Shown: positions 52,085 to 61,897 of the stretch, in pieces
Numbering within the stretch: position 1 is the first letter of the stretch
Layout: the number at the start of each line of letters is the position of its first letter
Assembly: GCA_015056565.1 (NCBI GenBank)
Contig: SVGB01000007.1
Span: 62,001 to 126,000 of the forward strand
DNA from: Butyrivibrio sp.
GTDB lineage: Bacteria > Bacillota > Clostridia > Lachnospirales > Lachnospiraceae
Direction: 5' to 3'
Length of the DNA stretch: 64,000 nucleotides
Notes under the pieces: generated by a model
Told to the model about the DNA's origin: nothing
Seen by the model: only the letters and a program-made list of their open reading frames with translations
The model's database searches: none
Position numbers and translations under genes: made by a program

Positions 52085-53323
52085 ATGGATGGAATGTTAT
52101 CTCAGGACGAAATTAATGCTTTACTTGCCGGTATGGATCCAACCGGTGGAGGCGATGCTGCGCCTGCAGATGCTCCTTCGGACATGGGGGCGCCAGAAGC
52201 TTCGGTAGCTTCAGCACCAGTAGGTGGAGGCGATATTGATGAGTCGCTCCTTACTGATTCAGAGAAAGATGCAATTGGTGAGGTTGCCAATATCAGTATG
52301 GGCTCCTCAGCAACCACACTGTACTCTTTGGTCAATCAGAAGGTAAATATCACCACTCCTCAGGTTGAACTTGCTAACTGGGAGAATGTTATCAATAACT
52401 ATGAAAGACCTTGTGTATTTATTCAGATCAAATACACTGTAGGTCTTGATGGAACTAACATTCTTATACTTAAAGAGCATGATGTTATGGTCATCACCGA
52501 CCTTATGATGGGTGGAGATGGAACTAATACAGATGGTGAGATCGGAGAACTTCAGCTTTCAGCTATTTCTGAAGCCATGAACCAGATGATGGGCGCTGCT
52601 GCCACATCTCTTTCAACAATGATCAATCAGAAGGTAGATATCAGCCCGCCACAGGCAACTCTTCTTGAAATGATCAATGATGATCCTTCAGATATTGCGG
52701 ATTTCCTGACAGGAACCTTTGTAAAGATTTCATTTAAGATGCAGGTGGGCGATCTGGTGGATTCAACTCTTATGCAGTTGTATCCAATAGATTTTGCTAA
52801 GACCCTGAAGGATACAGTTATTGGTGCAGATGCTGCAAATCAGGAATCTGCTCCAGCTCCAGCACCGGCTCCGGAACCTGCTCCAGCACCTGCTGCCGCA
52901 GCTCCACAGCCAATGCCTGCAATGGATCCTTCCATGATGGGGCAGCCAATGCCGCAGATGGGAATGCCGCAGATGGGAATGCCACAGATGGCTATGCCAC
53001 AGATGCAGATGGCTCCTCAGATGATGAACATGAACATCCAGCCCGCTCAGTTCCAGAACTTTGCTGGTGGAACAACCATTATGGCTGGTGGCGAGAATAT
53101 TGGTATCATCAAGGATGTTCCGCTTGAAGTTACAGTTGAACTTGGAAGGACAGCCAAGCCTATTTCGGACATTCTCGATTTTGCACCGGGAACTATCATA
53201 GAGCTTGATAAGGTTGCTGGTGAACCTGTTGATGTTTTGGTAAATGGCAAGTTTGTTGCCAAGGGAGAAGTTGTTGTTATCGAGGAAAGTTTTGGTGTCC
53301 GAGTAACAGAGATAGTTCAGTAA
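52085..53323 (+). CDS. fliY: Flagellar motor switch phosphatase FliY
   Basis: A 412-residue switch protein that combines a CheY-P phosphatase and a FliN domain. It has a FliM-like N-terminal helix (LSQDEINALLAGMD), then a CheC-type domain (about 55-250) with both phosphatase ExxN motifs (AIGEVANISMG and AISEAMNQMMG). A Pro/Ala then Met/Gln/Pro-rich linker (about 258-325) follows, and a FliN domain (about 335-410, DVPLEVTVELGRTAKPISD). Both active sites look intact. fliM ends 4 nt upstream. Confidence 0.95.
   Translation: MDGMLSQDEINALLAGMDPTGGGDAAPADAPSDMGAPEASVASAPVGGGDIDESLLTDSEKDAIGEVANISMGSSATTLYSLVNQKVNITTPQVELANWENVINNYERPCVFIQIKYTVGLDGTNILILKEHDVMVITDLMMGGDGTNTDGEIGELQLSAISEAMNQMMGAAATSLSTMINQKVDISPPQATLLEMINDDPSDIADFLTGTFVKISFKMQVGDLVDSTLMQLYPIDFAKTLKDTVIGADAANQESAPAPAPAPEPAPAPAAAAPQPMPAMDPSMMGQPMPQMGMPQMGMPQMAMPQMQMAPQMMNMNIQPAQFQNFAGGTTIMAGGENIGIIKDVPLEVTVELGRTAKPISDILDFAPGTIIELDKVAGEPVDVLVNGKFVAKGEVVVIEESFGVRVTEIVQ
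52949..53008 (+). repeat. Four 15-bp tandem repeats in the FliY linker
   Basis: Units start at 52949, 52964, 52979 and 52994 and encode MPQMG, MPQMG, MPQMA and MPQMQ. The first two are identical. They lengthen the flexible linker between the phosphatase and FliN domains. Confidence 0.85.
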
Positions 53324-53339
53324 GGATGGGGCAATCTTT

Positions 53340-53675
53340 ATGAATTCTTATTTACAGCTGATCATTATGCTTGTTGTATTCATCGGAGTTTTGGCTGCCA
53401 CATATTTTTTTACCAGGTGGATGGCTGATTTTCAAAAGGATAAAACAGCTACCGGTAATATTGAGATCATAGAGACTGCCAGGATTTCCAGCACAAAGTA
53501 TATACAGATTGTCCGCATTGGTCAGAAATATATGGCTATTGCAGTTGGCAAGGACGAGGTTACAAACCTCGGAGAAGTATCCAGGGAGGACCTTATTTTC
53601 AAGGAAGAAAATCCGCAGGACAATATAAGTTTTAAGGATATTCTTGAAAAAATCAAAGGTGAGATCAAGAAGTAA
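53340..53675 (+). CDS. fliO: Flagellar export protein FliO
   Basis: A 111-residue bitopic protein. The N-terminal helix (about 5-26) is followed by the FliO core with IEIIETARISSTKYIQIVRI. It helps assemble FliP. Position directly before fliP supports a weakly conserved family. In Bacillus cheY lies just before this gene; here it does not. Confidence 0.88.
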   Translation: MNSYLQLIIMLVVFIGVLAATYFFTRWMADFQKDKTATGNIEIIETARISSTKYIQIVRIGQKYMAIAVGKDEVTNLGEVSREDLIFKEENPQDNISFKDILEKIKGEIKK

Positions 53676-54617
53676 ATGGCTAGAATAAGGGGAGAAGAAA
53701 CAAGTAAATATATCAGGAAATATCTGAGGAAAGGCATTATTTCTGCAATCTTTTGTGTGATAATGGCGTCTTTCCTTGTCTTTTCTCTGCCTCAGGTAGC
53801 AAATGCTACTGAGAATATCATCAGTGACACCAGCCCCACAGATCCTACTGTGGACAGAGATTCAGGTCTTACTGGTACCAGCGATGAGAGAACCAATATA
53901 AATCCCCCCGGAAGTGCCGAAACTCCTGACGATCTAAAAGAGCTTAATATTGCCAATACTGTTACTGTGACCTACAACAATGGTAACGGTACCCTCAATG
54001 GTGCGCTAAGGATACTTATTACCTTAACACTTATTTCCCTTGCGCCAACCCTTTTAGTGATGATGACCTCTTTTACCAGGATCGTCGTCGCCCTTCATTT
54101 TGTCAGGACTGCCATTGGTACCCAAACATCGCCGCCTAACCTGGTGATGATTGGGATTGCTTTGTTTATGACCCTTTTTATAATGCAGCCCACTTTGACA
54201 GAGGCCTACAATACAGCAGTTATCCCATTTGAGAATGGAGAGATGGACCAGAAAGAATTCTTTGAAGAGGTTATGAAGCCCTTCAGACAATTTATGTATG
54301 GCCAGACCCAGACCAAGGATGTAAGGCTGTTTATGCAGATTGATGGCATTGAGTGGGATGGTGAGCTTGATAGTATTCCAAATGTAGTGCTGGTGCCAAG
54401 CTTTATAGTTAGTGAGCTTAGAACCGCATTTATAATTGGATTCCTTATATATATTCCTTTTATTGTAATTGACATGGTAGTGGCTTCAGTACTTATGAGT
54501 ATGGGTATGATGATGCTGCCGCCTACCACCATATCGCTTCCGTTCAAGATACTTCTTTTTGTACTTGCTGATGGATGGAGTCTTATTATTGGTAACCTGG
54601 TCAAGTCATTCTACTGA
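53676..54617 (+). CDS. fliP: Flagellar export gate protein FliP
   Basis: A 313-residue core protein of the export gate with a cleavable-looking N-terminal segment (about 22-46) and a Thr/Asn/Pro-rich outside stretch. The FliP domain (about 105-310) shows SFTRIVVALHFVRTAIGTQ, the PSFIVSELRTAF segment and four helices including MGMMMLPPTTISLPFKI. The ATG follows the fliO stop directly. Confidence 0.97.
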   Translation: MARIRGEETSKYIRKYLRKGIISAIFCVIMASFLVFSLPQVANATENIISDTSPTDPTVDRDSGLTGTSDERTNINPPGSAETPDDLKELNIANTVTVTYNNGNGTLNGALRILITLTLISLAPTLLVMMTSFTRIVVALHFVRTAIGTQTSPPNLVMIGIALFMTLFIMQPTLTEAYNTAVIPFENGEMDQKEFFEEVMKPFRQFMYGQTQTKDVRLFMQIDGIEWDGELDSIPNVVLVPSFIVSELRTAFIIGFLIYIPFIVIDMVVASVLMSMGMMMLPPTTISLPFKILLFVLADGWSLIIGNLVKSFY

Positions 54618-54635
54618 TGAGGAGGTGCAAAAGCT

Positions 54636-54908
54636 ATGATCACTCTTGCTGATATCAATCAAATAGTTGCTTCTGCGCTTATGATGGTCATTAAGATGGC
54701 GCTTCCTATACTTCTGACGTCTATGATAATAGGTCTGATCGTTTCAATCTTTCAGACTGTTACATCGATCCAGGAGCAGACACTTACTTTTGTACCTAAA
54801 GTTTTAGGTGTATTTATCATGATAATGATATTAGGAAACTATATGCTTACAGAATTGTCAGGCTTTATCGTGACTTTGTGGTCTGACTTTTCCAAGTATG
54901 TTCGATAG
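54636..54908 (+). CDS. fliQ: Flagellar export gate protein FliQ
   Basis: A 90-residue protein with two membrane helices and the family core IIGLIVSIFQTVTSIQEQTL, then TFVPKVLGVF. GAGGAGGTG precedes ATG 54636. Confidence 0.96.
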   Translation: MITLADINQIVASALMMVIKMALPILLTSMIIGLIVSIFQTVTSIQEQTLTFVPKVLGVFIMIMILGNYMLTELSGFIVTLWSDFSKYVR

Positions 54909-54916
54909 GTACAGCT

Positions 54917-55702
54917 ATGATACAGCATTCCTTTAGTTATGGAGATCTTGAGATCTACCTGCTTATAGTAGTAAGACTTATGACCTTCATTTATGTCTGC
55001 CCTTTCTTTGGAGGAAGGCAGACACCAAACCTTGTAAAAATAGGATACGGGCTTTTGATCTCAATCCTTTTATATGGCGCGGTTCCTTATACGCCACCAG
55101 ATTACAACACTGTTGCCGGATATACTGTTATTGTTCTAAAAGAGGCAATGGTAGGACTTTTGATCGGTTTTGCAGTTACGCTTTGCGAACAGATCGCAGC
55201 TTTTGCCGGAACTGTGGTTGATATGCAGATTGGTCTTTCCATGGTTTCAATGATGGATCCTGCAACGAACCAGCAGGTTACAATTACAGGATCTCTTTAT
55301 TCACAGTACCTTACAATGGCGCTGATCATTACGGGGATGTATCAGTATATCTTAAAGGCGCTGGTAGACAGTTTTACATTGGTACCTATAAATGGAGCAG
55401 TGATAAATGCTGACAGAATGCTCCAGACAATGCTTAATTTCATGAAGGATTATATAGTTATTGGTTTCAGGATCTGCCTTCCAATTTTCATAATCACTTT
55501 CATGACCAATGTGGTACTTGGCGTACTTGCTAAGGTTTCACCCCAGATGAACATGTTCTCTGTGGGTATTCAGATCAAGATTATTGTTGGACTTATGATC
55601 ATGTTTATCACGATCACCATGCTTTCAGATGCATCCAACTTTATATTTATCAATATGAAGGAGATGATGTCAGATTTTGTATACAGCATGCAGAGCGGCT
55701 GA
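54917..55702 (+). CDS. fliR: Flagellar export gate protein FliR
   Basis: A 261-residue protein with six predicted helices. FliR landmarks are the N-terminal RLMTFIYVCPFFGGRQTPN, ALKEAMVGLLIGF-like and MQIGLSMVSMMDPATNQQV segments. Its last 26 nt overlap the start of flhB, implying coupling; in some Clostridia the two are fused. Confidence 0.95.
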   Translation: MIQHSFSYGDLEIYLLIVVRLMTFIYVCPFFGGRQTPNLVKIGYGLLISILLYGAVPYTPPDYNTVAGYTVIVLKEAMVGLLIGFAVTLCEQIAAFAGTVVDMQIGLSMVSMMDPATNQQVTITGSLYSQYLTMALIITGMYQYILKALVDSFTLVPINGAVINADRMLQTMLNFMKDYIVIGFRICLPIFIITFMTNVVLGVLAKVSPQMNMFSVGIQIKIIVGLMIMFITITMLSDASNFIFINMKEMMSDFVYSMQSG

Positions 55703-56825
55703 TAACAGTACGTTAACAATTCAATATAATCTGCAGTTCTTTGCTGAAGATGCAAATGGTGCTGAAAAGACAGAACAGCCCACTGCCAAAAAGCTAAATG
55801 ATGCCAGAAAAGAAGGACAGGTTGCCAAGAGTCAGGAAATAGCAACAGCCTTTACTTTACTTGCGCTATTTTTGATCATCTGGATCTTATATCCATTTAT
55901 TGGAACAAATATTGTAGGGATTTTTGACAGGGTATATAACAGTATTCCTGATGTGGCAAGGACCTATGACGGAAGGCTCCCAATAGCCTATATCAGAAGC
56001 ATTATTTCAAATGCGATACTTACCATGGGGCTTATTGCGTCCCCGTTTTTTATACTGGGTTTTCTGATCGCCTTTATAAGTGATCTTGTGCAGGTCGGGT
56101 TTAAGCCTACATCAAAACCCTTAAAGCCCAAGCTTTCAAAGCTCAATCCCATAAGTGGTATGAAAAAGATCTTTTCAACCAGAAAACTGTTTGAGCTTGC
56201 CAAGTCGCTTCTTAAGCTTGCTATCATGGCAGCTGTCATATATTCATTTTTAACCGGAAGGACAGAATCTCTTTTCCTGTTATATGACATGCCACTTCAG
56301 CAGGCTATTGGTCTTATGGGAAACCTTATTATATCCCTGGGAATAAGGATTGCAGCGGCTTACATGGTCATTGCCTTTATTGATCTTATCTACCAGAGGA
56401 GAAAGTTCACCAAAGACATGATGATGACCAAGCAGGAAGTAAAGGATGAGTTCAAGAACTCAGAAGGAGATCCTGCTGTCAAGGGTGCACAGAAGCGCCG
56501 AATGATGGAAGCTTCCAGAAGACGTATGATGCAGCAGTTGCCACAGGCTGACGTAGTAATCACAAACCCTACTCATTATGCTGTTGCCATAAAATATGAC
56601 GCTGATGAGTCTGATGCGCCTGTTGTAGTTGCTAAGGGTGCTGATTATCTGGCTCAGAAGATCAAAGAGATAGCAAGAGACAATGATGTAGAGATTGTTG
56701 AAAACAAGCCGCTCGCCAGAATGCTCTATGCTAATGTTGAAGTGGGAGAGCTTGTTCCACCAGAGCTATATAAGGCTGTAGCTGAAGTACTTGCCTATGT
56801 ATATCACTTAAAAGGCAAGATCTGA
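55677..56825 (+). CDS. flhB: Flagellar export switch protein FlhB
   Basis: A 382-residue protein with four membrane helices and a cytosolic domain that self-cleaves at NPTH (VVITNPTHYAVAIKYD) to switch from hook to filament export. The N-terminal cytosolic segment is typical (NLQFFAEDANGAEKTE, then ARKEGQVAKSQEI). No in-frame ATG exists near the N-terminus; TTG 55677 inside fliR, with AAGGAGATG about 12 nt upstream, is the best start, and later non-ATG codons cannot be excluded. Confidence 0.93.
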   Translation: MYTACRAADNSTLTIQYNLQFFAEDANGAEKTEQPTAKKLNDARKEGQVAKSQEIATAFTLLALFLIIWILYPFIGTNIVGIFDRVYNSIPDVARTYDGRLPIAYIRSIISNAILTMGLIASPFFILGFLIAFISDLVQVGFKPTSKPLKPKLSKLNPISGMKKIFSTRKLFELAKSLLKLAIMAAVIYSFLTGRTESLFLLYDMPLQQAIGLMGNLIISLGIRIAAAYMVIAFIDLIYQRRKFTKDMMMTKQEVKDEFKNSEGDPAVKGAQKRRMMEASRRRMMQQLPQADVVITNPTHYAVAIKYDADESDAPVVVAKGADYLAQKIKEIARDNDVEIVENKPLARMLYANVEVGELVPPELYKAVAEVLAYVYHLKGKI

Positions 56826-56863
56826 TATTGATCTGAAACTATAAACCATACGGAAGGAGGATA

Positions 56864-58924
56864 ATGATGGATCTTAAGAAAATCAGAGATCGCGTATATG
56901 ACTATGGTCTGGCGCTTTATATTGTTGCTGCTATTGTTATGCTCATTATTCCGCTTCCTGACTGGCTTTTGGATATATTGCTGGCTTTTGACATGTCACT
57001 TTCATTTGTGATCATGTTTACTGCCATGTTTGCCCAGGATGTTTTGCAGATGTCTTTTTTCCCCACCATTTTGCTCTTTACCACAATATTCAGGATAGCC
57101 CTTAACGTTTCATCCACAAGACTTATCCTGACCCAGGGCAGTGCCGGTGAGGTTATTGAAGTGTTCGGCTCCTTCGTTGGTGGCGGTGATCTTATTGTTG
57201 GTGCCATTGTTTATGTAATTCTCATTATTGTACAGCTTATGGTCATCAACAAAGGTTCTGAGCGTGTTGCTGAAGTATCAGCCAGATTTACACTGGATGC
57301 TATGCCTGGTAAACAGATGGCTATTGACGCAGATCTTAATACCGGCGCCATTACAGATGCTGAGGCCAAGCAGCGAAGAGATAAGATACAGGAAGAAGCC
57401 AGCTTCTTTGGAGCCATGGATGGTGCTACCAAGTATGTTAAGGGAGATTCCACTGCCGGTCTTATTATCACTGCAGTCAACCTGATCGGCGGAATAGCCA
57501 TGGGCGTTCTCAGAATGGGAATGGATGTCAATACCGCCATAAATACCTATTCAATACTTACTATGGGTGATGGACTTGTAAGCTCGATTCCTTCCCTGAT
57601 GATATCAATGTCAACCGGTATTCTGGTAACGAAGGGGTCAAAAGAGGCAGACTTTGGCCATGTTCTCATTGGTCAGCTCTTTGGCACAGCCAAGACCCTT
57701 TATCTGGTTGGTGGCGTAGTGGCAGGTCTTGGTATTTTATCACCACTTCCTACAATACTTTATGTTACATTTGGTGCAGCGTTTATCATACTTGGACGTA
57801 TTGCAAGCCAGACCATGGAAGAAGTTGCTACAGAGGGCGAAGTTGCATCTGAAGAAGAGCAGCAGGCTGAAGAGATAAGGCAGCCTGAGAATGTCACAAG
57901 CCTTCTTCAGGTTGATCCTATCGAGCTTGAGTTTGGCTATGGTATCATTCCTCTTGCTGACGTCAATCAGGGTGGTGACCTTCTTGACCGTGTCGTAATG
58001 ATACGTAGACAGATTGCTCTTGAGCTTGGTACTGTTGTGCCCATCATCAGACTTCGTGATAACATTCAGTTGAATCCCAATCAGTACATAATTAAAATTA
58101 AAGGTATACAGGTATCTGATGGCGAGATCCTGTTTGACCATTACATGGCAATGAATCCAGGCCATGTTGAGGATGAGATCACCGGTATTCCAACAACAGA
58201 GCCGTCCTTCCACCTGCCAGCTACCTGGATCACAGAAGGGCAGAGAGAACGAGCAGAGAGCCTTGGCTATACTGTTGTAGATCCACCTTCTATCATTGCT
58301 ACACACCTTACAGAGATCATAAGAGAGCATATTGCTGAGCTTATGACAAGGCAGGATGTACAGAATCTTGTGGACAATCTTCGTGAGAACAACCCTGCAC
58401 TTGTAGATGAGCTTGTTCCTAAGCTCATGAGTCTTGGTGAGATTGAAAAGGTACTTCAGAACCTTCTTAGTGAAGGCATTTCCATACGAGATCTTGTTAC
58501 TATATTTGAAACTCTTGCAGACTTTGCTCCATCAACTCACGACCCTGACATTCTTACTGAATATGTGAGACAGAGTCTTAAGAGAGCAATCTCCAGCAAG
58601 TACTTTGTACCTGGAGAAACTACAAGTGTACTTACCCTGGATCCTAAGATTGAGCAGGAGATCATGAGCAGTGTCAAGCAGACAGAAACTGGGGCTTATC
58701 TTACCCTGGATCCTGCAAGGACAAAATCTATCCTTACGGCGGTTGGAGAGAATATAAAGCGCCTTGAGGATGCCGGTATGATGGCCATTATTATGGCTTC
58801 TCCGATCGTCAGAATGTATTTTAAGAAGATGACCCAGGATTATTACAAGGATCTTATCGTCATTTCTTATAATGAAGTAGAACCAACTATCGAATTACAA
58901 TCAGTGGGGATGGTAACGGCATAG
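56864..58924 (+). CDS. flhA: Flagellar export gate protein FlhA
   Basis: A 686-residue export component with about eight N-terminal helices and a large cytosolic ring domain. The FHIPEP-type landmarks are present: LNVSSTRLILTQG, then RFTLDAMPGKQMAIDADLN and the C-terminal HLTEIIREH and LVDELVPKLMSLGEIEKVL. GGAAGGAGG precedes two adjacent ATG codons. Confidence 0.97.
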   Translation: MMDLKKIRDRVYDYGLALYIVAAIVMLIIPLPDWLLDILLAFDMSLSFVIMFTAMFAQDVLQMSFFPTILLFTTIFRIALNVSSTRLILTQGSAGEVIEVFGSFVGGGDLIVGAIVYVILIIVQLMVINKGSERVAEVSARFTLDAMPGKQMAIDADLNTGAITDAEAKQRRDKIQEEASFFGAMDGATKYVKGDSTAGLIITAVNLIGGIAMGVLRMGMDVNTAINTYSILTMGDGLVSSIPSLMISMSTGILVTKGSKEADFGHVLIGQLFGTAKTLYLVGGVVAGLGILSPLPTILYVTFGAAFIILGRIASQTMEEVATEGEVASEEEQQAEEIRQPENVTSLLQVDPIELEFGYGIIPLADVNQGGDLLDRVVMIRRQIALELGTVVPIIRLRDNIQLNPNQYIIKIKGIQVSDGEILFDHYMAMNPGHVEDEITGIPTTEPSFHLPATWITEGQRERAESLGYTVVDPPSIIATHLTEIIREHIAELMTRQDVQNLVDNLRENNPALVDELVPKLMSLGEIEKVLQNLLSEGISIRDLVTIFETLADFAPSTHDPDILTEYVRQSLKRAISSKYFVPGETTSVLTLDPKIEQEIMSSVKQTETGAYLTLDPARTKSILTAVGENIKRLEDAGMMAIIMASPIVRMYFKKMTQDYYKDLIVISYNEVEPTIELQSVGMVTA

Positions 58925-58925
58925 T

Positions 58926-60200
58926 ATGATTATCAAAAAGTATGTTGGAAGAACTGAAAGCGAGGCAACTGAAGAGGCAAGGAAGGAACTTGGGCCTAAC
59001 ATTGTGGTTATGACTGTAAGACCTGCCAAGAAAACAGGTTTCTTTTCCATATTCCAACCTCAGAAGATCGAGGTAACAGTTGGACTTGAGGAGGAAACTG
59101 AAAGGACGCCAAAGTCTTTTTCTACTGAGAAAGAGAGGATAATAACTCCTAAAACTCCTTCAGATGATTACTCTCAGAAGGACACTATCTTAGCCTCCGG
59201 CGGAAGAGTTTCGCAAAAGCCTGCGCCTGTAAGTGAAGTAAAAGATGACAACAGCGCTATTGAGGAGAAGCTTGATAATTTAAGTAACCTCCTTGAAAAG
59301 AACTTTCTTAAACCGGAAAAGAGTGCACAGGATGAAAGAAATGACTTTGATGAGCCGGTAGCGCCTGTCAATAAGCCTTCTAAAACGAACGAAGTATCTG
59401 AAGAGACAATGTCTTTTATAAAGCTTCTTTACAATACTCTTATTGAGAATGAAGTGGATGAGATATATGTCAATCAGTTAACAGACGAAGTTGAAAAGAT
59501 TTCCAAACCTGGGCTTCCTTTTGATTATGCCCTTGCAAATGTATATCAGAAGATGGTTTTAAAGTTCGGAAAGTCAGAGCCCATTGAACCTGTTTCTGAT
59601 GGACCAAGAGCAGAGATATTCATTGGACCAACTGGTGTTGGAAAGACCACAACCATAGCAAAGCTTGCATCAGAGCTTTCTGTAACTCAGAAAAAGAAGG
59701 TTGCGCTCCTTACCGTTGATACCTACAGGATCGCAGCTGCTGAACAATTGCGCACCTATGCTTCGATCCTTGAGATACCATTCAGGGTAATCTATACAGT
59801 GGATGAGATGAAGCAGGCTGCTGAAGACTTCAAGGATTATGATTACATAATGGTGGATACTGCCGGACATTCCCTGCACAATGAAGAGCTTAAGCAGGGA
59901 GTTGAGAGCTTTATCAGAGTTCTTGAAGACATCATGGACTGTGAAAACTTCCTTGTACTTTCAGCAACAACCAAGTATCGTGATCTGATTGAGATAGCAG
60001 ATGCTTACTCAGAGATGGTGGCTTACAAGCTCATCTTCACCAAGATGGATGAAACAGGAGCCAAAGGTAATCTTTACAATATCAGGATCCACACTGGATC
60101 ACCAATAGCATATATCACCAATGGACAGAACGTCCCTGACGACATAGCGGTATTTGATGCGCAGAGGATAGTCAAGAATTTGTTGGGTGGAAAGAGTTAA
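58926..60200 (+). CDS. flhF: Flagellar SRP-type GTPase FlhF
   Basis: A 424-residue GTPase that helps place flagella. The N-terminal B domain (about 1-55, MIIKKYVGRTESEATEEAR) is followed by a charged linker (60-160), the N domain and the G domain (about 230-420) with G1 GPTGVGKTTTIAKLA, LLTVDTYRIAAAEQLRTYA and DTAGHS, where most relatives have DTAGRS. It starts one base after the flhA stop. With FlhG it controls number and position of flagella. Confidence 0.96.
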   Translation: MIIKKYVGRTESEATEEARKELGPNIVVMTVRPAKKTGFFSIFQPQKIEVTVGLEEETERTPKSFSTEKERIITPKTPSDDYSQKDTILASGGRVSQKPAPVSEVKDDNSAIEEKLDNLSNLLEKNFLKPEKSAQDERNDFDEPVAPVNKPSKTNEVSEETMSFIKLLYNTLIENEVDEIYVNQLTDEVEKISKPGLPFDYALANVYQKMVLKFGKSEPIEPVSDGPRAEIFIGPTGVGKTTTIAKLASELSVTQKKKVALLTVDTYRIAAAEQLRTYASILEIPFRVIYTVDEMKQAAEDFKDYDYIMVDTAGHSLHNEELKQGVESFIRVLEDIMDCENFLVLSATTKYRDLIEIADAYSEMVAYKLIFTKMDETGAKGNLYNIRIHTGSPIAYITNGQNVPDDIAVFDAQRIVKNLLGGKS

Positions 60201-60215
60201 TTCCTGGGGGAATAA

Positions 60216-61130
60216 ATGGATCAGGCAACACAGCTTAGAAATATAATCAAGAATACAAACACGCCCCAGAGGCCACTTGCCAGAATAATAACAGTTACAA
60301 GTGGAAAAGGTGGCGTAGGTAAGAGTAATGTAGCAATCAATCTTGCGGTGCAATTTCGTAAGATGGGGAAAAGAGTAATCATCCTGGACGCCGACTTTGG
60401 TCTTGCCAATATTGAAATAATGTTTGGAACTATTCCAAAACACAACTTAAGTGATCTTATATATCAGGGTAAGAATATAAAAGATATCATAACCTGGGGG
60501 CCTGAAGGAGTTGGTTTTATCTCCGGAGGCTCAGGTATATCTGGAATGTACAACTTAAGCAGGGATTATCTGGTTTATATAATTGTGAATCTTGCTCAGC
60601 TTGATGCCATAGCAGATATCATAATAATTGATACAGGGGCCGGAATATCCAGCGCAGTTATGGAATTTCTGGTGGCCAGCGGAGAGATCATACTGGTTAC
60701 AACTCCAGAGCCTACATCTATAACTGATTCATATTCTCTTTTAAAGGCCCTTAATCAGTCACCCAGGTTTTCACGAGAAAACACCAAGGTCAAGGTGGTC
60801 TCAAACAGAGTATCTTCAGAGGAAGAGGGTCAGCAGCTGTTTAATAAACTAAATGCTGTTGTTGCACGATATCTTAAGCTGCCACTTACTTATATGGGAG
60901 CTATTCCTCAGGATCAGATGCTGGCAAGAAGTGTAATGCAGCAGTCTCCGGTTTCAATCCAGTATCCAAATGCCAAGTCTGTAAAAGCTTTTGAGGCTAT
61001 TGCAGGGCATCTTATGAATCCCGGTGAAACCATGGAGGTTAAGCAAAGGGGCATGGCTGCTTTCTTTTCACATATCATCACAGGCAGGAAGCTGTCCAAT
61101 GCACAAGTAACAAATACAACTCAAGTATGA
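60216..61130 (+). CDS. flhG: Flagellar number regulator FlhG (YlxH/FleN), MinD-like ATPase
   Basis: A 304-residue MinD/ParA-type ATPase. The N-terminus DQATQLR fits the DQAxxLR motif known to stimulate FlhF GTPase. The deviant Walker A is TSGKGGVGKSNVAINLA (about 30-46), and a Walker B-like IIIDTGAGIS is near residue 135. A C-terminal amphipathic membrane-binding end is plausible (MAAFFSHIITGRKLS). GGGGG lies before the ATG, and flhF is 15 nt upstream. Confidence 0.96.
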   Translation: MDQATQLRNIIKNTNTPQRPLARIITVTSGKGGVGKSNVAINLAVQFRKMGKRVIILDADFGLANIEIMFGTIPKHNLSDLIYQGKNIKDIITWGPEGVGFISGGSGISGMYNLSRDYLVYIIVNLAQLDAIADIIIIDTGAGISSAVMEFLVASGEIILVTTPEPTSITDSYSLLKALNQSPRFSRENTKVKVVSNRVSSEEEGQQLFNKLNAVVARYLKLPLTYMGAIPQDQMLARSVMQQSPVSIQYPNAKSVKAFEAIAGHLMNPGETMEVKQRGMAAFFSHIITGRKLSNAQVTNTTQV

Positions 61131-61172
61131 TATACTGATAATATATTAATCTAGACGGAGAATCGTAAAAAT

Positions 61173-61895
61173 ATGCTCACTGACTATATTTCACCAGGAA
61201 ACAGGGTGGAGCTAAAAGCCACAGGCAAAGTATGGATGGATGAGGATGTCCGTACCAAGCACATATATATGAGCAAAATAATGGATGTGACAAGCGATGA
61301 CAGGATCGAGATACTGATGCCTTTTGAGAAGGGCAAGATAGTTCTTTTACCTGTCGATGGAGAGTATAGCATGTGCTTTTACTCTACAAGAGGTCTATTT
61401 CAGTGTTTTGCAAAGATAGTGGACAGATACAGATCTGATAATATGTATATTCTTGTAATGGATCTTACCAGTGAACTGAGTAAGCTTCAGAGAAGGGAAT
61501 ACTACAGATTCAGCTGTGCTCTTGAACTTAAATCCAGACTATGTTCAAAAGAGGAACTGGAAGCTTTCGAGAAAAACAGGAAGTACTTAGTCGATCCGGG
61601 AGACAATTTGCAAAAAAGTGTAGTTGTTGATATAAGCGGTGGCGGACTAAGATTTGTTGCAAATTTCCAGTATGAAGAAGGAAACACTATCTATTGCGCT
61701 TATCGTTTACCAGGAAGTTTAAACGATAAAGAGTATGAAATGATCTGTAACGTGTTGAAAGTGCAGGAACTGGAAAGCAGGCCCGGATTATTTGAACATA
61801 GGATCCAGTACGTGTACATTGATGAGAACTCCAGAGAAGATATTATCCATTTTATCTTTGAGGAAGAACGAAAAATCAGAAAGAAGCAGACTTAA
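61173..61895 (+). CDS. PilZ-domain cyclic-di-GMP receptor (YcgR-like)
   Basis: A 240-residue protein with an N-terminal YcgR_2-type barrel (about 1-100) and a PilZ domain (about 105-225). The ligand motifs are intact: RxxxR as R108-E-Y-Y-R112 and DxSxxG as D153-I-S-G-G-G158. In relatives such proteins brake the motor when cyclic-di-GMP is high. It sits between flhG and cheB, which start 42 nt after and end 2 nt before it respectively in the same direction. The Bacillus fla/che operon has no PilZ gene at this place. Confidence 0.92.
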   Translation: MLTDYISPGNRVELKATGKVWMDEDVRTKHIYMSKIMDVTSDDRIEILMPFEKGKIVLLPVDGEYSMCFYSTRGLFQCFAKIVDRYRSDNMYILVMDLTSELSKLQRREYYRFSCALELKSRLCSKEELEAFEKNRKYLVDPGDNLQKSVVVDISGGGLRFVANFQYEEGNTIYCAYRLPGSLNDKEYEMICNVLKVQELESRPGLFEHRIQYVYIDENSREDIIHFIFEEERKIRKKQT

Positions 61896-61897
61896 TT

